This document shows positions 32,710 to 45,100 of a stretch of 64,000 nucleotides of DNA, one piece after another; the stretch's first letter is position 1, and each line of letters opens with the position of its first letter. Both the position numbers and the translations under genes were made by a program. The notes under the pieces were generated by a model, which was given only the letters and a program-made list of their open reading frames with translations, searched no databases and had not been told where the DNA came from. The stretch comes from Linnemannia elongata (taxonomy: Eukaryota > Mortierellomycota > Mortierellomycetes > Mortierellales > Mortierellaceae), in contig JAXBDG010000010.1 of assembly GCA_036320915.1 (NCBI GenBank), positions 1,736,001-1,800,000 of the forward strand. Direction: 5' to 3'.

Positions 32710-34015
32710 ATGTACGTCCATCACACCCACTCGATTGATTGGCAGACACCCTCATTGTCACACTGCAACAACCCTTGGTTCTCACAACTTGAGTAAAGTG
32801 CTTTGGAGTGAACACTCTGACTAACCCACACACTTTGTTTGCTTGTGTACCTAAATAGGGGTCGTTACTGCCAATTAGTCATGGGACCAGCCGGAAGTGG
32901 CAAGGTAAACAACAGCAACAAGGACCTCACCTTACGCAACAATCATTGATAACTATGAGAGACGCGCTTTTTCGGCTACCTGAAACTCTACGCGCACAGT
33001 CTCATACACTCTTACTAACCTTCTACTCGTTTGAACCTAACTGCCATAGTCCACATACTGCTCAACAATCATGACACACTGCCAAAACATCGGCCGGGCC
33101 GTCCACCTCGTCAACCTAGACCCAGCCGCCGAGAAATTCGAATACGAGCCTTCTATCGACATCAAGGACCTGATCTCACTCGAGGATGTCATGGAGGAAC
33201 TTCAATACGGACCCAACGGAGGCTTGATTTACTGCATGGAGTTTCTGATGAACAATATTGACTGGCTTGAGGATGAGGTGGGGTCGTACTCGGACGATTA
33301 TCTGATCATTGATTGCCCTGGACAGATTGAGCTTTATACCCATTTCGATATCATGAAGCGGTTGGTTGAGGCCCTTGGACGTCTTAACATTGCTATCTGT
33401 GGTGTTTACTTGCTCGAGTCTGTAAGTTACTTTAGATGCTTGCTTTTTATCTTTATCCGCAACGTGCAGTGTGATGTTGGCTATGAAGGCTAAACGAACA
33501 TGTTTTCTTGTGAATGGTTATATAGCAATTTGTGGAAGACAAGTCAAAGTTCTTTGCAGGAGTCATGAGTGCTATGAGTGCCATGATCAACCTGGAAATC
33601 CCTCACATCAACGTCATGAGCAAGATGGACCTTTTGCCCAAGATGAAGCCATCCGAGCTGGAAAGGTACCCTTCCGCCTATGAGCAAACACCAACATCTG
33701 GATCGTGTTGTCCTTGTCGGATGACTAACCCTCTTTTCATTTTCATACGTGTGCATTAGATACTACAACCCAGACCCATTACTGCTGATGGAGGATGTGA
33801 ACGCAAAGACGAGCCCCAAATACCACCAACTGAACCAGGCAATTGGACAACTTGTCGAGGATTTCAACATGGTTCAGTTCTTGCCCCTCAACGTCAACGA
33901 CGAGGACTCGATTACTGCCATCTTGTCACATGTCGATAACGCTATTCAATTTGGAGAGGATCAGGAGCCTAAGGAGCCAACGGAGGAAATGGAGGACGAG
34001 ATGGACGATGATTAG
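32710..34015 (+). CDS. GPN3: GPN-loop GTPase 3 (271 aa, 5 exons)
   Basis: Model: join(32710..32711, 32859..32904, 33050..33421, 33526..33665, 33760..34015). The start codon is split: AT is exon 1 and the G is the first base of exon 2, giving [16 protein letters not shown], which matches the family N-terminus. Other motifs: Asn-Leu-Asp-Pro-Ala-Ala, the defining Gly-Pro-Asn loop, Asp-Cys-Pro-Gly-Gln-Ile-Glu (G3) and Ser-Lys-Met-Asp (G4). GPN GTPases help assemble and import RNA polymerase II. The C-terminus is acidic, as usual. Convergent with the SANT-domain gene, 218 bp apart. Confidence 0.93.
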
Positions 34016-34233
34016 TAGGTTCTCTGTTGCGATTTCACAGGACAACTGGAGCTACACTCATGCCTTGAGGCAGCATGGTTCGACATCTTACACCAACAGC
34101 ATTTTTCTTTAGCATTAAAACCAGCATTGTATCATAACAACCTCGGAAGCTCAGGAGTAGGGAGGAAAAGAGCTACTGTACAAAGGAAGGGGGTTTATTT
34201 ATTTTTTCATTTTCATCAAAGGGAACGAAGAAA

Positions 34234-36642
34234 TTATATCCGCATGGGAATCTCCTCCAAAGTGAATCGCTTGTCGATCATGAACTCTTTCTTGAAAATC
34301 CGGATGGGGTCCGGGTCGTTCGAAAGGCGTTGTTGTTGCTGGTGCTGTTGTTGGTAAGGGGTGGTGGTGTCATGAAGAGGTGGGACATTGAAGGGACCGT
34401 TGTTCTGGTACTGCTGCTGTTGTTGGTGATGGTAGTTCTGTTGTTGTGCTTGGTGTTGCTGGTGCTGGTGGTGTTGGAGTTCCTGCTGAGGGACTGGTGG
34501 CTGGAGGTGCAACTGGTCATAATGCAGCCTCCTCGACTGAAGGTGCTGCAACTGCTGGCGTTTCTGATTCGCCGACCTAGCACCCCCAAACTTCATAAAG
34601 ATCATCGTTTCTGTCTCGTCGTCCGCGTCCTCTTCTTCTTCACTGTTAAAGTTGCTCTGTTGGTTATGGGTTATGGCGTCGATTATGGAAGATCGCGCAT
34701 CGTTATGGTTCTCAATATCATCGTCGTCATCATCGAAGAGGGCATCGTCAGAGGGAACACGGTGGGCATAAAGCTTCTTGTACTCGGACTCGATCTCGGC
34801 GTCGGTCCGGTGGAGGTTCATCATCTCGCGGATTTTGGACCATTGGCCCGAGAGGCGGAAACGGGTTGCTGCGAGGTAGAGGGCTTCGCGTTCGTGTTGG
34901 GTCCAGGTCTTGGAGTGGACTATTACTATTCCTGAGTCTGGGTGTGGTGCTCCTGTGGTTGATTGTTGTTGTTGTTGTTTTCTTGACTTGTCGTTGGTAG
35001 GTGAGGATGGGGATGAGGCTGATGACTGGGTTGCTGGAACGAACGTAGGTGGGGTAGATGGAGTAGGTTGGAAGGTAGGAGGAGGAGGAGGCGGATAGGG
35101 CTCATTAGGATGTCCCCACGGATAGACAAACTCCTTTCGAGCAGGCTCCTCTACCTTTGCGTTGCTTGACGACGACGTTCCTACTGCCGTGGACGAGGAC
35201 GAGGAAGAAGCGGCACCGGACCAAGGGTAAGGGGTATAAGGGATCGATGCCAAGCTAGAAATCGCAGGAGTCTGGTACGAGAAGACACACACCAACGGTG
35301 CGACCATGGACGGAATGAAAGACGGTAATGCAGCCGACAGGATCTGTGTGCACGCTGCCGCGACGCCAGGGGGTACTTTTGTAGAGAGTCCGTTCGGGTC
35401 GCCCAGTCCTGCGAGTGCTGAGGGGCGATCGGTGCCCACTTGGCCCGCCAGTGCGATCGAGTTAAAGTCGTTTGTGAGAGATTCTGCCTCACTCCTGCTA
35501 CGGTCAGCCTCCTGTTGTTGCTCCTGCTGTTGTTGGGGGTAGTTTGAAGCGGTAGAGGGGGAGGAGGACTCGGCCTGGTAGAACAACCCATTAGCAGCCT
35601 GCGCCAGAAGTGAACCGGTAACACTCGTCGGAGGGATGACCTGGGACAAGAAACTATTCGTCAATGCAAACGCATACTTGGACGCCGGGGCCTCCTTCAA
35701 GCGACTCAACACCATCTCTACCTGTCGATGCACCTGGGCCTCAACAACCTTCACACCCTGATGCAAGTCATACAGAATCGTCTCCCTGGCTCGAGCGCGT
35801 CGATGTTGTATCCGTTGATGAAGTCGACCCAAGTTCTCACGGGCAACTTGTGAAGGGAGAGGGACTGTTTGAAGAGATTCGCGGAGGGTTGAAAGGTTGG
35901 TGAGGAGGCGGTGGCGTTCTTTTTCGCGGATAGCTGTCCAGGCTGAGTATGGGCCCCTTTGTCGAGGTGGGTGGTCTGATAGTCCTGGTGAAGACCTCCT
36001 GGACCTTGGTTTCGTTGCCGCCTCTGTTGCATCTGCAGTTGGATCCAAGAGGGACGAGTGGTATATGCTGGAGGATGATGAAGACCGTGAGAGACTGGAG
36101 AAGCGTTGTGATGGCGCGAATGGGGCGGCGTATGGAGGATACTGTCCTGAGGAGGAGGAGGATGAGCCGCTTGATTGCGGCTGCGGCGAATACATGTTCT
36201 GTCGCTGCTCTTCATGATACTGCGAGTGCTCTATTGATGTTTGTTGATGGTGGTGATAATGCTGCTGTTGCTTCTGATGATGTTGCTGTTGTGCCTGAAA
36301 GAGCTCCCGCTGTCGATGATACTCTTCATGTGCGTCCTGTAACCGACGCTGCTGTTTCCGGGTCAGATGTTGATGCCTCGGCTGGGCCTCATGTGTCTGA
36401 CTACTGTTTTGTCGCTTGGCGGCTGCCCTCCTCTGTTGCTGCTGAACCTTACTTCCCGACGTCCACAACGTTGGCGACGACGTGTTGTACGAGGAGTCTG
36501 GTATATGTAAACTTGGGGGTATTGCGAGCGTGTCTTGTGCGGTTGGTGCTGTTGTAGAGGAGGATGAGGAGGGAAAGAGGGATATGGGAGCCAGGTTGGG
36601 GGATCGGGGCGGAGATGCGAATACGCGTCGTTCTGGAGGCAT
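34234..36642 (-). CDS. Gln-rich SANT/Myb-like domain protein (802 aa, single exon)
   Basis: Single-exon frame, ATG at 36642. Most of it is low complexity: Ser-rich at the N-terminus, Gln/His-rich around residues 70-140, Pro/Ser-rich in the middle, and Gln/His-rich near the C-terminus. Residues about 575-625 form a compact SANT/Myb-like helix set, with Trp-Thr-Gln-His-Glu-Arg-Glu-Ala-Leu-Tyr, then Gly-Gln-Trp-Ser-Lys-Ile, then a helix of Asp-Ala-Glu-Ile-Glu-x-x-Tyr. An amphipathic region at about 230-320 (Arg/Leu/Glu) may be helical. The last 25 residues (Phe-Lys-Lys-Glu-Phe-Met-Ile-Asp-Lys-Arg-Phe) look conserved in type. Likely a nuclear DNA- or chromatin-binding protein; no target can be inferred. 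Confidence 0.65.
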   Translation of the reverse strand: MPPERRVFASPPRSPNLAPISLFPSSSSSTTAPTAQDTLAIPPSLHIPDSSYNTSSPTLWTSGSKVQQQQRRAAAKRQNSSQTHEAQPRHQHLTRKQQRRLQDAHEEYHRQRELFQAQQQHHQKQQQHYHHHQQTSIEHSQYHEEQRQNMYSPQPQSSGSSSSSSGQYPPYAAPFAPSQRFSSLSRSSSSSSIYHSSLLDPTADATEAATKPRSRRSSPGLSDHPPRQRGPYSAWTAIREKERHRLLTNLSTLRESLQTVPLPSQVARENLGRLHQRIQHRRARARETILYDLHQGVKVVEAQVHRQVEMVLSRLKEAPASKYAFALTNSFLSQVIPPTSVTGSLLAQAANGLFYQAESSSPSTASNYPQQQQEQQQEADRSRSEAESLTNDFNSIALAGQVGTDRPSALAGLGDPNGLSTKVPPGVAAACTQILSAALPSFIPSMVAPLVCVFSYQTPAISSLASIPYTPYPWSGAASSSSSSTAVGTSSSSNAKVEEPARKEFVYPWGHPNEPYPPPPPPTFQPTPSTPPTFVPATQSSASSPSSPTNDKSRKQQQQQSTTGAPHPDSGIVIVHSKTWTQHEREALYLAATRFRLSGQWSKIREMMNLHRTDAEIESEYKKLYAHRVPSDDALFDDDDDDIENHNDARSSIIDAITHNQQSNFNSEEEEDADDETETMIFMKFGGARSANQKRQQLQHLQSRRLHYDQLHLQPPVPQQELQHHQHQQHQAQQQNYHHQQQQQYQNNGPFNVPPLHDTTTPYQQQHQQQQRLSNDPDPIRIFKKEFMIDKRFTLEEIPMRI

Positions 36643-37552
36643 TCTTGTCTTTGTCTGATCTATTTGAAGAGAAGTTAGAGGGTAAAACGAGTGTTAGCGA
36701 GATGAAGTGAATTGTTCGTCGTTATCTTTGTCACCTTGACAGGAGTGGTCCAAGCACATCAACTTCAACCACATTCCCCCCCACTCTTCATTCATACACT
36801 CTCCTGCCCTCTTCATCTCCCCCTACGTTCGTTATCTGTATGGCAAGGTGATTGTAGATGTTGCATAGGAGGAGTGATCATGAATATAAGACTCCCCTCT
36901 TCTGACGTTCTCTGATATCTAGGCACCATCAATTACAAACCTAGAAAGTCTCAGTGGACGTTGTTACTGGTTGCAAAGGAAGGAGAAAGCTATACTGTGA
37001 AAGGAATAGAATGAGAAAGGAATGGAGGAAGGCGAGTGAAGAGAAAACTTGTGAATGCCGAAGAAACTTTTGAAGCAAACGGAATGAAAGAAAGTGGTGT
37101 CGGCTGGAAGTATGAAAGGTGTCGAGGAATGAGTTGTGTGGGTGACGGAAAGAAAGACGAGATGAGAAGGAAAAAAAGAGGGAACCGTAACAAAACAAAA
37201 ACAGGACGAACGTCAAAAACAAAGAAACAAGAAAAGTATCGCATCACTTCGCGGGAGAAAGGGAGCCAACAACGCACCTTATGCCTCAGTACTGCCACCC
37301 TTTATGTCTTTATGTGTGTCTGTTGACACCATCAACAAACAGTACTTGTAAACAAACAAGCAGCAGCAGGCTAATAAAAAAGAATCGGATAGGGTGATGT
37401 TGCGTGAGGTACGAGAGCGAACTCAAAAGAACCATATCCTTGAGAAACGGAGCAAGCCGAGTGGCGGCTGGAAAAATGTTCCTGTTGGCGAGGCCCACTA
37501 TCCTGTCGCTTTGGTCTGTCACTCGCTTGGGCCGGATGGGGGAGGGGAGGCA

Positions 37553-37560
37553 TATAAAAG
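37553..37560 (+). promoter_or_regulatory. Orphan TATA box (TATAAAAG)
   Basis: A consensus TATAAAAG follows a G-rich block and is followed by CGCCCAATGG. No coding start lies downstream on the plus strand for over 8 kb. It could drive a non-coding transcript or be chance. Confidence 0.3.
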
Positions 37561-38870
37561 ATTTCATTTGTACTCTTTCGCCCAATGGAGTAGTCTTTCA
37601 ACATTGCTCTGCTCAAGGTCAACCTTACTTTTTCTCAACACGGAACTGATCGTTGACCTTGATCCTTCTTTGCTGTTTGCCCCTCATCCTTCCTTCCACC
37701 CGTTCCTCCCACCAAGACTGAGGGGAGCAGGAGAGGGAAAGAAGGGTTGCACAGGAGCAGGCTCACTTGCACTTCGAGGCCTTGTAGGCACAATATAATA
37801 TACGTGCGCAGGGCTTGCATTTCAGTTTTTTTTGTTGGTGCTCCTTTCTTCGCAAGCCGGCCCCCTCTTTTTGATTTTTATTTTCCCGGCTCGCTTCATG
37901 CCTGCGATAAACAACAAACAGTTCATTGAGTCTTACTGTCCTTTCTTTGGGCATCCCATACATACTGCTGTTGCTGTCCAGCAACCAACAACTTTATTGT
38001 TCTCTCTTCTCTACTAGTTGTTTCTTATCACAAAACACATCAGCAACGCTCCTCTCGCTTGGCAAGCATCAAGCGAAGCAAAACAGCGCACCATCGTACC
38101 CAACGATGGTTGCATGACCCGTTATCCTTTGCAATCGTAGGAATCGGTTCCCTTCTCTTTCGCTTTCGCAGAATCGGGAAACAATCCCAATGCAGCGATG
38201 CAGACTCTTCTTTCCCTTTGCTTTCATGTCTCTATTCCTAGATGCTTACTCTAAAGCGCTTGGTCCACATCTACTTTCAGACATGATAGTGTCGGAGACA
38301 TGCACGATCTACTTTACAGGAACACATCGAGCGAGAACGCGTGCATTGGTTCTAGACGTCCTTCTTGTTCCGTTTTCTTCCATCCTTTCTTCTCGTTCTT
38401 ATCATGAACCTCCATCCATCTCTTGACGTCCTACGTTGGTATCAGCGAAGTTATCCTTGTTTTTCTACAAACAGACACTCCCCTCTGATAGGCACTGGCA
38501 CCATATTGCGCATTAACATGAAGCATTCCCAGCCACAGTCGCTTTAGCCCAATCCCCTTTTCAAGAGCCTGTTGTTGTCGCTGCCTTTACTGTGGTTGTT
38601 GTTTTCTTCTCAGTGGCCGTCATTTTCATTTATTCAGATTTCATCCTTTCGGCTCGTTCATCGTCTTCGCTTCAGCAACTTCCAGGCAGGTTGAGGTATG
38701 TCCTTACAAGTTACCCCTAACAAAATTGAGAGAGGATAGTTTGCTCGCTTTTTTTTTTTCGTAAAAATTAGAAACCTGACGCGATTCGGCACAGAGGGGG
38801 GACCCCAGCTCGGCTTCTATTGATGCCCCACATGCTGGCTCTGCCGATCACAGGCTTTTTACATGTAGGG

Positions 38871-38894
38871 GATCATACTTACTGGAGTGTGATC
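38871..38894. repeat. Short hairpin
   Basis: A 9-bp stem (GATCATACT with AGTGTGATC, one G-U pair) around a 6-base loop, just before a CT microsatellite. Function unknown. Confidence 0.5.
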
Positions 38895-38919
38895 GTATGC
38901 CTGACAGATGCTTACCCCT

Positions 38920-38922
<3 letters not shown>

Positions 38923-38952
<30 letters not shown>
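38923..38952 (+). repeat. (CT)n microsatellite
   Basis: About 15 consecutive CT dinucleotides in the gene-poor interval. Confidence 0.9.
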
Positions 38953-38956
<4 letters not shown>

Positions 38957-39341
38957 CGGCCCGAGGAATAGCCCTTGTGAGTTTTGACAGAGTCGCCGTT
39001 TATCACTTACTCTCACTCCCACACCATCCCAATAAAACAAATTCAAATCACGAAGCGAGAAGCAACAACAACGTTCACGGCTGGAGTGGACATTGCTGGG
39101 GCGACGGATGGATGGAGAACGCCAGCTCGTTTAAACCCTTCGTAGAAGACTCATCGTACAAACCGTCTTCATTTCGCTCCCATTCCTAAACGACTAACTT
39201 GTTTGCACAGGCACACAAAAGAAAATTAAACAGCTGTTGTTCGTAGGCTTCCTGTGTTTGTCAACAATTGGGCACGGTCGGTCAGCTCCTCTCTCTCATC
39301 CATTCATCAATTCAACTATGCCACACTGTTTTTGCTTGGCA

Positions 39342-39369
<28 letters not shown>
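39342..39369 (+). repeat. T28 homopolymer
   Basis: An uninterrupted run of 28 T residues. Possibly a reverse-oriented A-tail remnant, but no element body is recognisable beside it. Confidence 0.9.
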
Positions 39370-39372
<3 letters not shown>

Positions 39373-40159
39373 CGAGACGAACCGAGGAGTACAAGGGGCT
39401 AACCATGCTGACTACCATTTCTTTTTGCGTGTGACCATCTCAGAGATATGAATGACCGCCACTCAGTCAGGCACCCAACGAAAGACAAACAATAGTAGGG
39501 GAGGAAAGACCAATGGAGGGAATCGGGCGCTAGCAAAGCCTGGCACGTCTATTCTTTCTTCCATTGTTATCCCTCTGTTTGTTTCATCAGCTGTCAATCT
39601 ACAAATGCCAACTCTCAAACCACATCACTGCGAGGACAGAGCAACTCCCTTTGACATTTCATGGGTTCGGATCTATCTCCTAAGGGCGGGTGGCCTGGGG
39701 CGTGTGTTTACATATGAGCTATGCTAACCCTTGCTTGTCTTTAAATACAGGTGCGCCATCCCACGTCCTCGTGGGTTTCTTTTCTCTTCTCTCTCTATCT
39801 CGGTCAATTATGCAAAACGTTGTATTTTTGCAAACGGGGTAATATGGAAACAAAAAAAAAAAAAAAGAAGGTTGCGAGGAGAAAGAGCTGGAGAGAGGGA
39901 GATGGAGAAATGGATCGGCAGGGTTATGTTCAAAAGGTGCAACCCAGGCATTAGAGTTGGAGAAAGGCAAAACAAAGCAGCAGAAAAACCATGCTTCCAG
40001 ATAGGCTCGAGCGAGAACGCATGTCCAATGTTCAGTGTTTAAATGAGATGCGGGTCCACCATGAAGAGAACAGAAAATAAATACAGTTGGGGAGGTGAAA
40101 GGGATTGGATATAGTGGATGCTCATATATCCCAGCAAACCGCGGCCGATCCTTCTTTCT

Positions 40160-40210
40160 CTTCTCTCTCACTCTCTCTCTCTCTCTCTCCTTCTCTCTCC
40201 GTCTCTCTCT
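40160..40210 (+). repeat. Imperfect CT-rich repeat
   Basis: A CTCTCT repeat with interruptions. On the opposite strand it creates the Arg/Glu/Lys repeat seen in a spurious 223-codon frame. Confidence 0.8.
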
Positions 40211-42054
40211 TCCTTTTCGCTCTCCCTTTTTCCCTCTCGTCTTGACAAGAAGGAAAATGGCAGGCATGCAGGATGGCTCCACTACACCAAGCATAGTCGA
40301 GGTCTGAGTCCAGACGGAACGGATACCGAAAAAGTAAAGAAGAACGAGGCGAATAAAAGAGAGGGAGCGAAGAGCTGCAAAGAGCTGCAAAGAGGATGAA
40401 GAAAAAATAAAAGGAAAACAGGGATATAAGGAGCGAGAGAAAAGGAAGGGGACGGGAGGACTAGATGTATGCTGGAGCTTGGGTCATGGATCCCCAAGGC
40501 ATAGCAAGGTTTTGACTCTCCGTGTCTGGGGACAGAGGTAATGCCAGCGGAAAACAATAGACATAGAGGGGGAAACTGAAAGGGAGTAAAGTGAAGGGAA
40601 TGTTCCTGTTGAACTGACTCTAATTTTCTGTATCCCCGTCGAGCCTCTCCTGCTCCTCCAAGTATATCTCTCCTTGCTTTGTCTCACTCTCATGGGTGCC
40701 AGTATTGGACCTTGACGCGGGGAATCAGTCGAGATCAGAGGAAGGCCTGTCCGTCCTCATGTAGGGAGAAAGAGAAATGAGCATTGACCGAAATGAGCAC
40801 AGATAAAAAGGGTAGCGACGGTGGAAAGGACAGTTGTACGAAAGAAGAGGAAACCAAATGTTGGTAAGCGAGAAGGAAGTGGACAGGACAGAGCATTTTC
40901 TTGTGGATAGATCGTGGATATCTGAGTCACTTTCTCTAGTGTCAAGCTTAGATTCTATGGGCTCTAGGAAGGAAGGAAGAAGGGAGGGAGAAGGAAGGGT
41001 AGAAGGAAGTAAAGACGATAGGAAGACAAGAGAACGTCATGCAAGTCAACATACGAAAGAAAAAGAAGGTCTGACTGCTATTTCTTTTTCGCCTCGTTTC
41101 TGTGAATGAAGCATCGCAATTCAACCCTACGAGTACAGCATTCACACCAGGAGAGAGAGAGAGGGAGACGAAAAATGAGGAGAGACAACAAGTATGCAGG
41201 AGGGTGTCAAAGGATGGAAAAGCTCCCAGAAGACTTCTCTGTACTCTTCCCCCCTCTTCCTCTCCCTATCTTTCTAGCGAGCAAAACAAACATGCGCCTC
41301 TAGATCAAGGATACCCAGCGAAAAAAATTCAGGAGGTTTGTCATTTCAAGGTTTGTTTGCTCTCTACAATTGACAATCGAACAATCTTTCCAAAAGCGGC
41401 CAGAGTTTGATTCCTTCTTTTCTTTACACTCCCCTTGTCTTTTGCAGGATGAGAACTATGAACGTGAAAGGGAGGAGAGGGAAGATCTTTATAGCTAGGA
41501 ATATCAAGCGTAGCGATCTCGCGACAAAGAAAATAAAACAGTGAAATGATCTTGATCAATAGCAAGGTTATCTCGCTTGTAATAAGAAGAAAACAGGTGC
41601 TATGCTGAAAGGAATGACGAGTATGACACATGAACTACAGATTCAAAAAAATATTATGCAGGGTGATGACAGGGCGAAAAAAAAATGGAAATAGGACATG
41701 AGTGAGAGAGGGAGATAGGAGGGTGTGCATGCATATGAAAAGTAAGACGACTAAGAAAGGCCCGATATGTGCGAAACAGGTGTTCAGCTCGCGTCGCGCG
41801 CGCGCATTGTGTCGCGTCGTTATGCGAACTCCGATTCTATCTTTTTGTTAGGCAGCAAGCCATTTGTACACCTCTTTTTAGGGGACGATGTTTAAGTTGG
41901 GGGTGAATCGTGAAAGAAGCAAGCAGCCGCTTTTTGCGAAAAAATAACCACTTGTTTTCGTACTATTAAAAATAAGTAACTTAGGGCCTTTAGTATCAAA
42001 TAATAGAAAAGGCAAGGCTCAGCGGTAACGAAAAAGCAAGAAGTGCAGGTGGCC

Positions 42055-42109
42055 ATTGGTTGGATCAGTGTCACTGATGTGCCAAATCACTGACACTCAT
42101 AGAGCCAAT
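42055..42109. repeat. 55-bp imperfect palindrome with CCAAT ends
   Basis: Inner arms 42067-42078 and 42086-42097 match at 11 of 12 positions around a 7-base loop. Beyond symmetrical 7-base gaps the outer ends are ATTGG (42055-42059) and CCAAT (42105-42109), again complementary. Confidence 0.65.
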
Positions 42110-45100
42110 CACTACAGACGCGTCGGCATAGTTCACCCCATTCAGAGAGTATCACCAGGATCACTAGGATTGTTCTTCTTTGTCTCTTTAACTCCATCTC
42201 GGCTCTTTGTTATTGCCGGGTCATGCGTAATGAACAATATTGTACCAATGGGTCTCTGTCGATGACTTTTTTCGTTCCTTGTGCTTCCTGCTTCCTGCGT
42301 CATTTTTTCCTATTTTTCGTGTACTCTGTTTCCTGGAACCAGCTCACACCTTGTTCCCTGTTCATCATCTTATCTTCATGTTTGTTTGTTTGTTTGTTGT
42401 TGTAATGTTTGATGCCCCAGTAAACAATCTTCTCCTTAAAACCCATTTTCTATATGTTTCGTTTGAATTCCAGCCTAGATGCGCGATTCCAGGCAATGCG
42501 CTTTTAGTTTAGGTTCAGAACGTGAAATTGAGACTTTGCTGAACAGAATAGTGAAAAAGGATAGAAAAGCGAGGGGCTTGAAAGGCATAGCTAGCTCGCC
42601 AGACAGAAAAAAAAAACACTCTCACCCCTTCGATCCATTCTTTCTCTCTCCTTCTTTTTTTTTTACATTGTGTTTCTACATTCTTATCTGTCGTACGATC
42701 GACTCCTCTCCACGTCCCTGTATGAGACGAGCATGAAGAAGAGGGTCAGGGGAAGGAGATAGGCTGATGGAAGAAAGCGGGTCTACTAGTCCTCAATATA
42801 AAAACACATAGTTAATGTCGCTTCTGTCCCTTACCGAGTCTGCATTGTGGAATTGAATTTGAGCGAGCCCAAAAAAGAAAAATGAAAAAAAATAGAGGAG
42901 CAAGCAAGCAAGTGTACTGTACACTTTTACGAAGCATGAATGTGAACCCAAAAAAAGAAATAAAGTAGTACAACAACGTCGACCAAGTCTGATTCATTCA
43001 TATCTCTATCTCTCATCCTCCTTTGTGCGCCCTCCAGGCGGATCTGACATGAGGAATGAAATCTCAAAATATTCACTCCTTTTTTTTTGTTGGTGCTATT
43101 CTTGACCAATTGAGAGAGAGAGAGAGGCAAACGGTCTAACTGACAGGACGGCGGGGCAGGCGGGGAGGCTCATAAAACAAAGTGAGGCGTTACAGCCTTT
43201 TCACTTTCCTCACGCAAATGGGGCTGGCACCTTATAGAGTTCATTTAACGAGGTAGTTGGTCGTTGTTCATGAGGATAGCAATAAGGACTTTTTGTGAGT
43301 GTTGCAATGAGAGAAATGAAATGAAATGAAAAGCAGATGGGGGGGGGGTAGGAATCGTCCGTCCTTCTCTTCTGGATGGAACGAACTGGCTGGAGGATAA
43401 ATGTCCTTGAATGGGTTAAAAATACCACAATGGTGAACAGTCCAGGAGGCGAAAGTTCGCGAGGAATCGAGAGCAGGAAGAAGAGAAGGAGAAAGAAAGA
43501 AGCGAAGAACAGTAATCGACAACAGAAAAAGGAGTGAAAAATTGTTTTATTCCAACACTGGGAAAGAGACAAGAGAGAGAGAGAGATACGCACCACAATC
43601 ATCCTCTGAGAAAAGATGAAACGAAGGCTCAGACGGATATAGTGCATGGTTTCGAGTGGGAACAGAATTGGGTCCATTCTCACACATGTCAATGGGAAAT
43701 GAACGAAGATAATACGGATGAATGTTGAGGTGCGTGGGTGTAGTTGCTCAACAAAAAAACGGGAGGCCCAACGTCAAGGTGGAAAGGAGGAATGGCACAT
43801 CCAGTTCGCAGAAATGACCCTCAAAAGAGAGAACGAAGAGCATTGTTGATAAGAATAAGTTATATGAAAAGACATCAAGGGACAGAGAAGCAACATCGCT
43901 CTTCTCTTCCCCCTCTTTAGGCTTGTCTCCAATTCCATTTACCTTGCATCCTCGAGGACCTACAATGGTGTGTTTTGCCAGTAGGGACCCCAAAAAGAAA
44001 AGCAAACAATTTCTTACGATGGTCTTTGCAATGCGATCCCTTAGTGGAGCTTTCTTCCACAATCGTCGTCAAGGAAATCTCTTTTATCTTCTCCCTTGTT
44101 TTGTGCGCTGTGGCCATGAAGGTGAGTGAGACACGTCCACATTGTACAGCGAGAGAGTACAAAATAGCTGAGCCTACATCGAGGGAGGAATGGCGATATA
44201 TGACTATGCGGAACAAACAATGACAAAAAAGCGAAAAGGCATCGATCCGTGCCTATCTGTCCTGTAACCTGCCTCCTGGAGACAAGATGGACCACCGCTC
44301 CATTTTTTGAATTATTGGTATATGCTTGATGTACTCTGATGTATCGTTCCTTTAATCCCCCTTCCCCTTCCCCTGACATGATCCATCGACCTTGTCCCCC
44401 CTCTCCGTCCCCTTCTTCCCTTCCTCTCCCTTCCTAACACATACACAGCGCAAAAAAGTCTATACTAGCTCAATTCTATCGCTCGCATTGTCTCGTCCTT
44501 TCCTTCACCCTCTTTCTTCTTCCGTCTTCCTTTCGCGCGCGCTTTCCTAGCCATCTTTTTTCCATCTGCCCGACTGTTTCTGTTTGTTTTGTGCTCCCTC
44601 TCAACCTGCAGGATCCATTTCTACAAACTCTGTGCTTCTTGTAGAGCTCAAATAAACAAACAAAACAAACCCCACCTTGCCCTTGTTCTCACTCAATCAC
44701 TCAATAGCACACTCCATGGCTCGGGCCCGTCCTTTCTTGCATAGGCTCTTTTGTTCCCCCCTCCCCTCCTTCCCCTTGACTCGCGCTCGAACGGACAGAC
44801 CTCCCACTCTCCTTTTCTTTCTCTCTATCTCCCTCTGTCTCTGAGCCCAACAAACAGTTGCGCCCATTTCATTCACACTCTGAGAAGAGAGTAATGCTGA
44901 ATGTCTTCCCTTTCTCTTCGACCCCTCTTCATTTTTCCTCAACCTCGAGTACCCTTGACATTGTGCGCTGTTATCAAAGGTCTATTTCATCATGTGAGTT
45001 ACCTTCATCGGTGATATACCGCTTCGCTCAGAAGTGCCGAGCGACAACGAACTACGATGCCTAAAGAATGGGACATACATGGTGACGAGTAGACAATAAT

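Noticed and set aside
39719..40390. 223-codon minus-strand frame in the gene-poor interval
   Set aside because: Composed of Arg/Glu/Lys repeats from a CT microsatellite plus Phe/Ser/Leu low complexity; no ATG-context or homology support.
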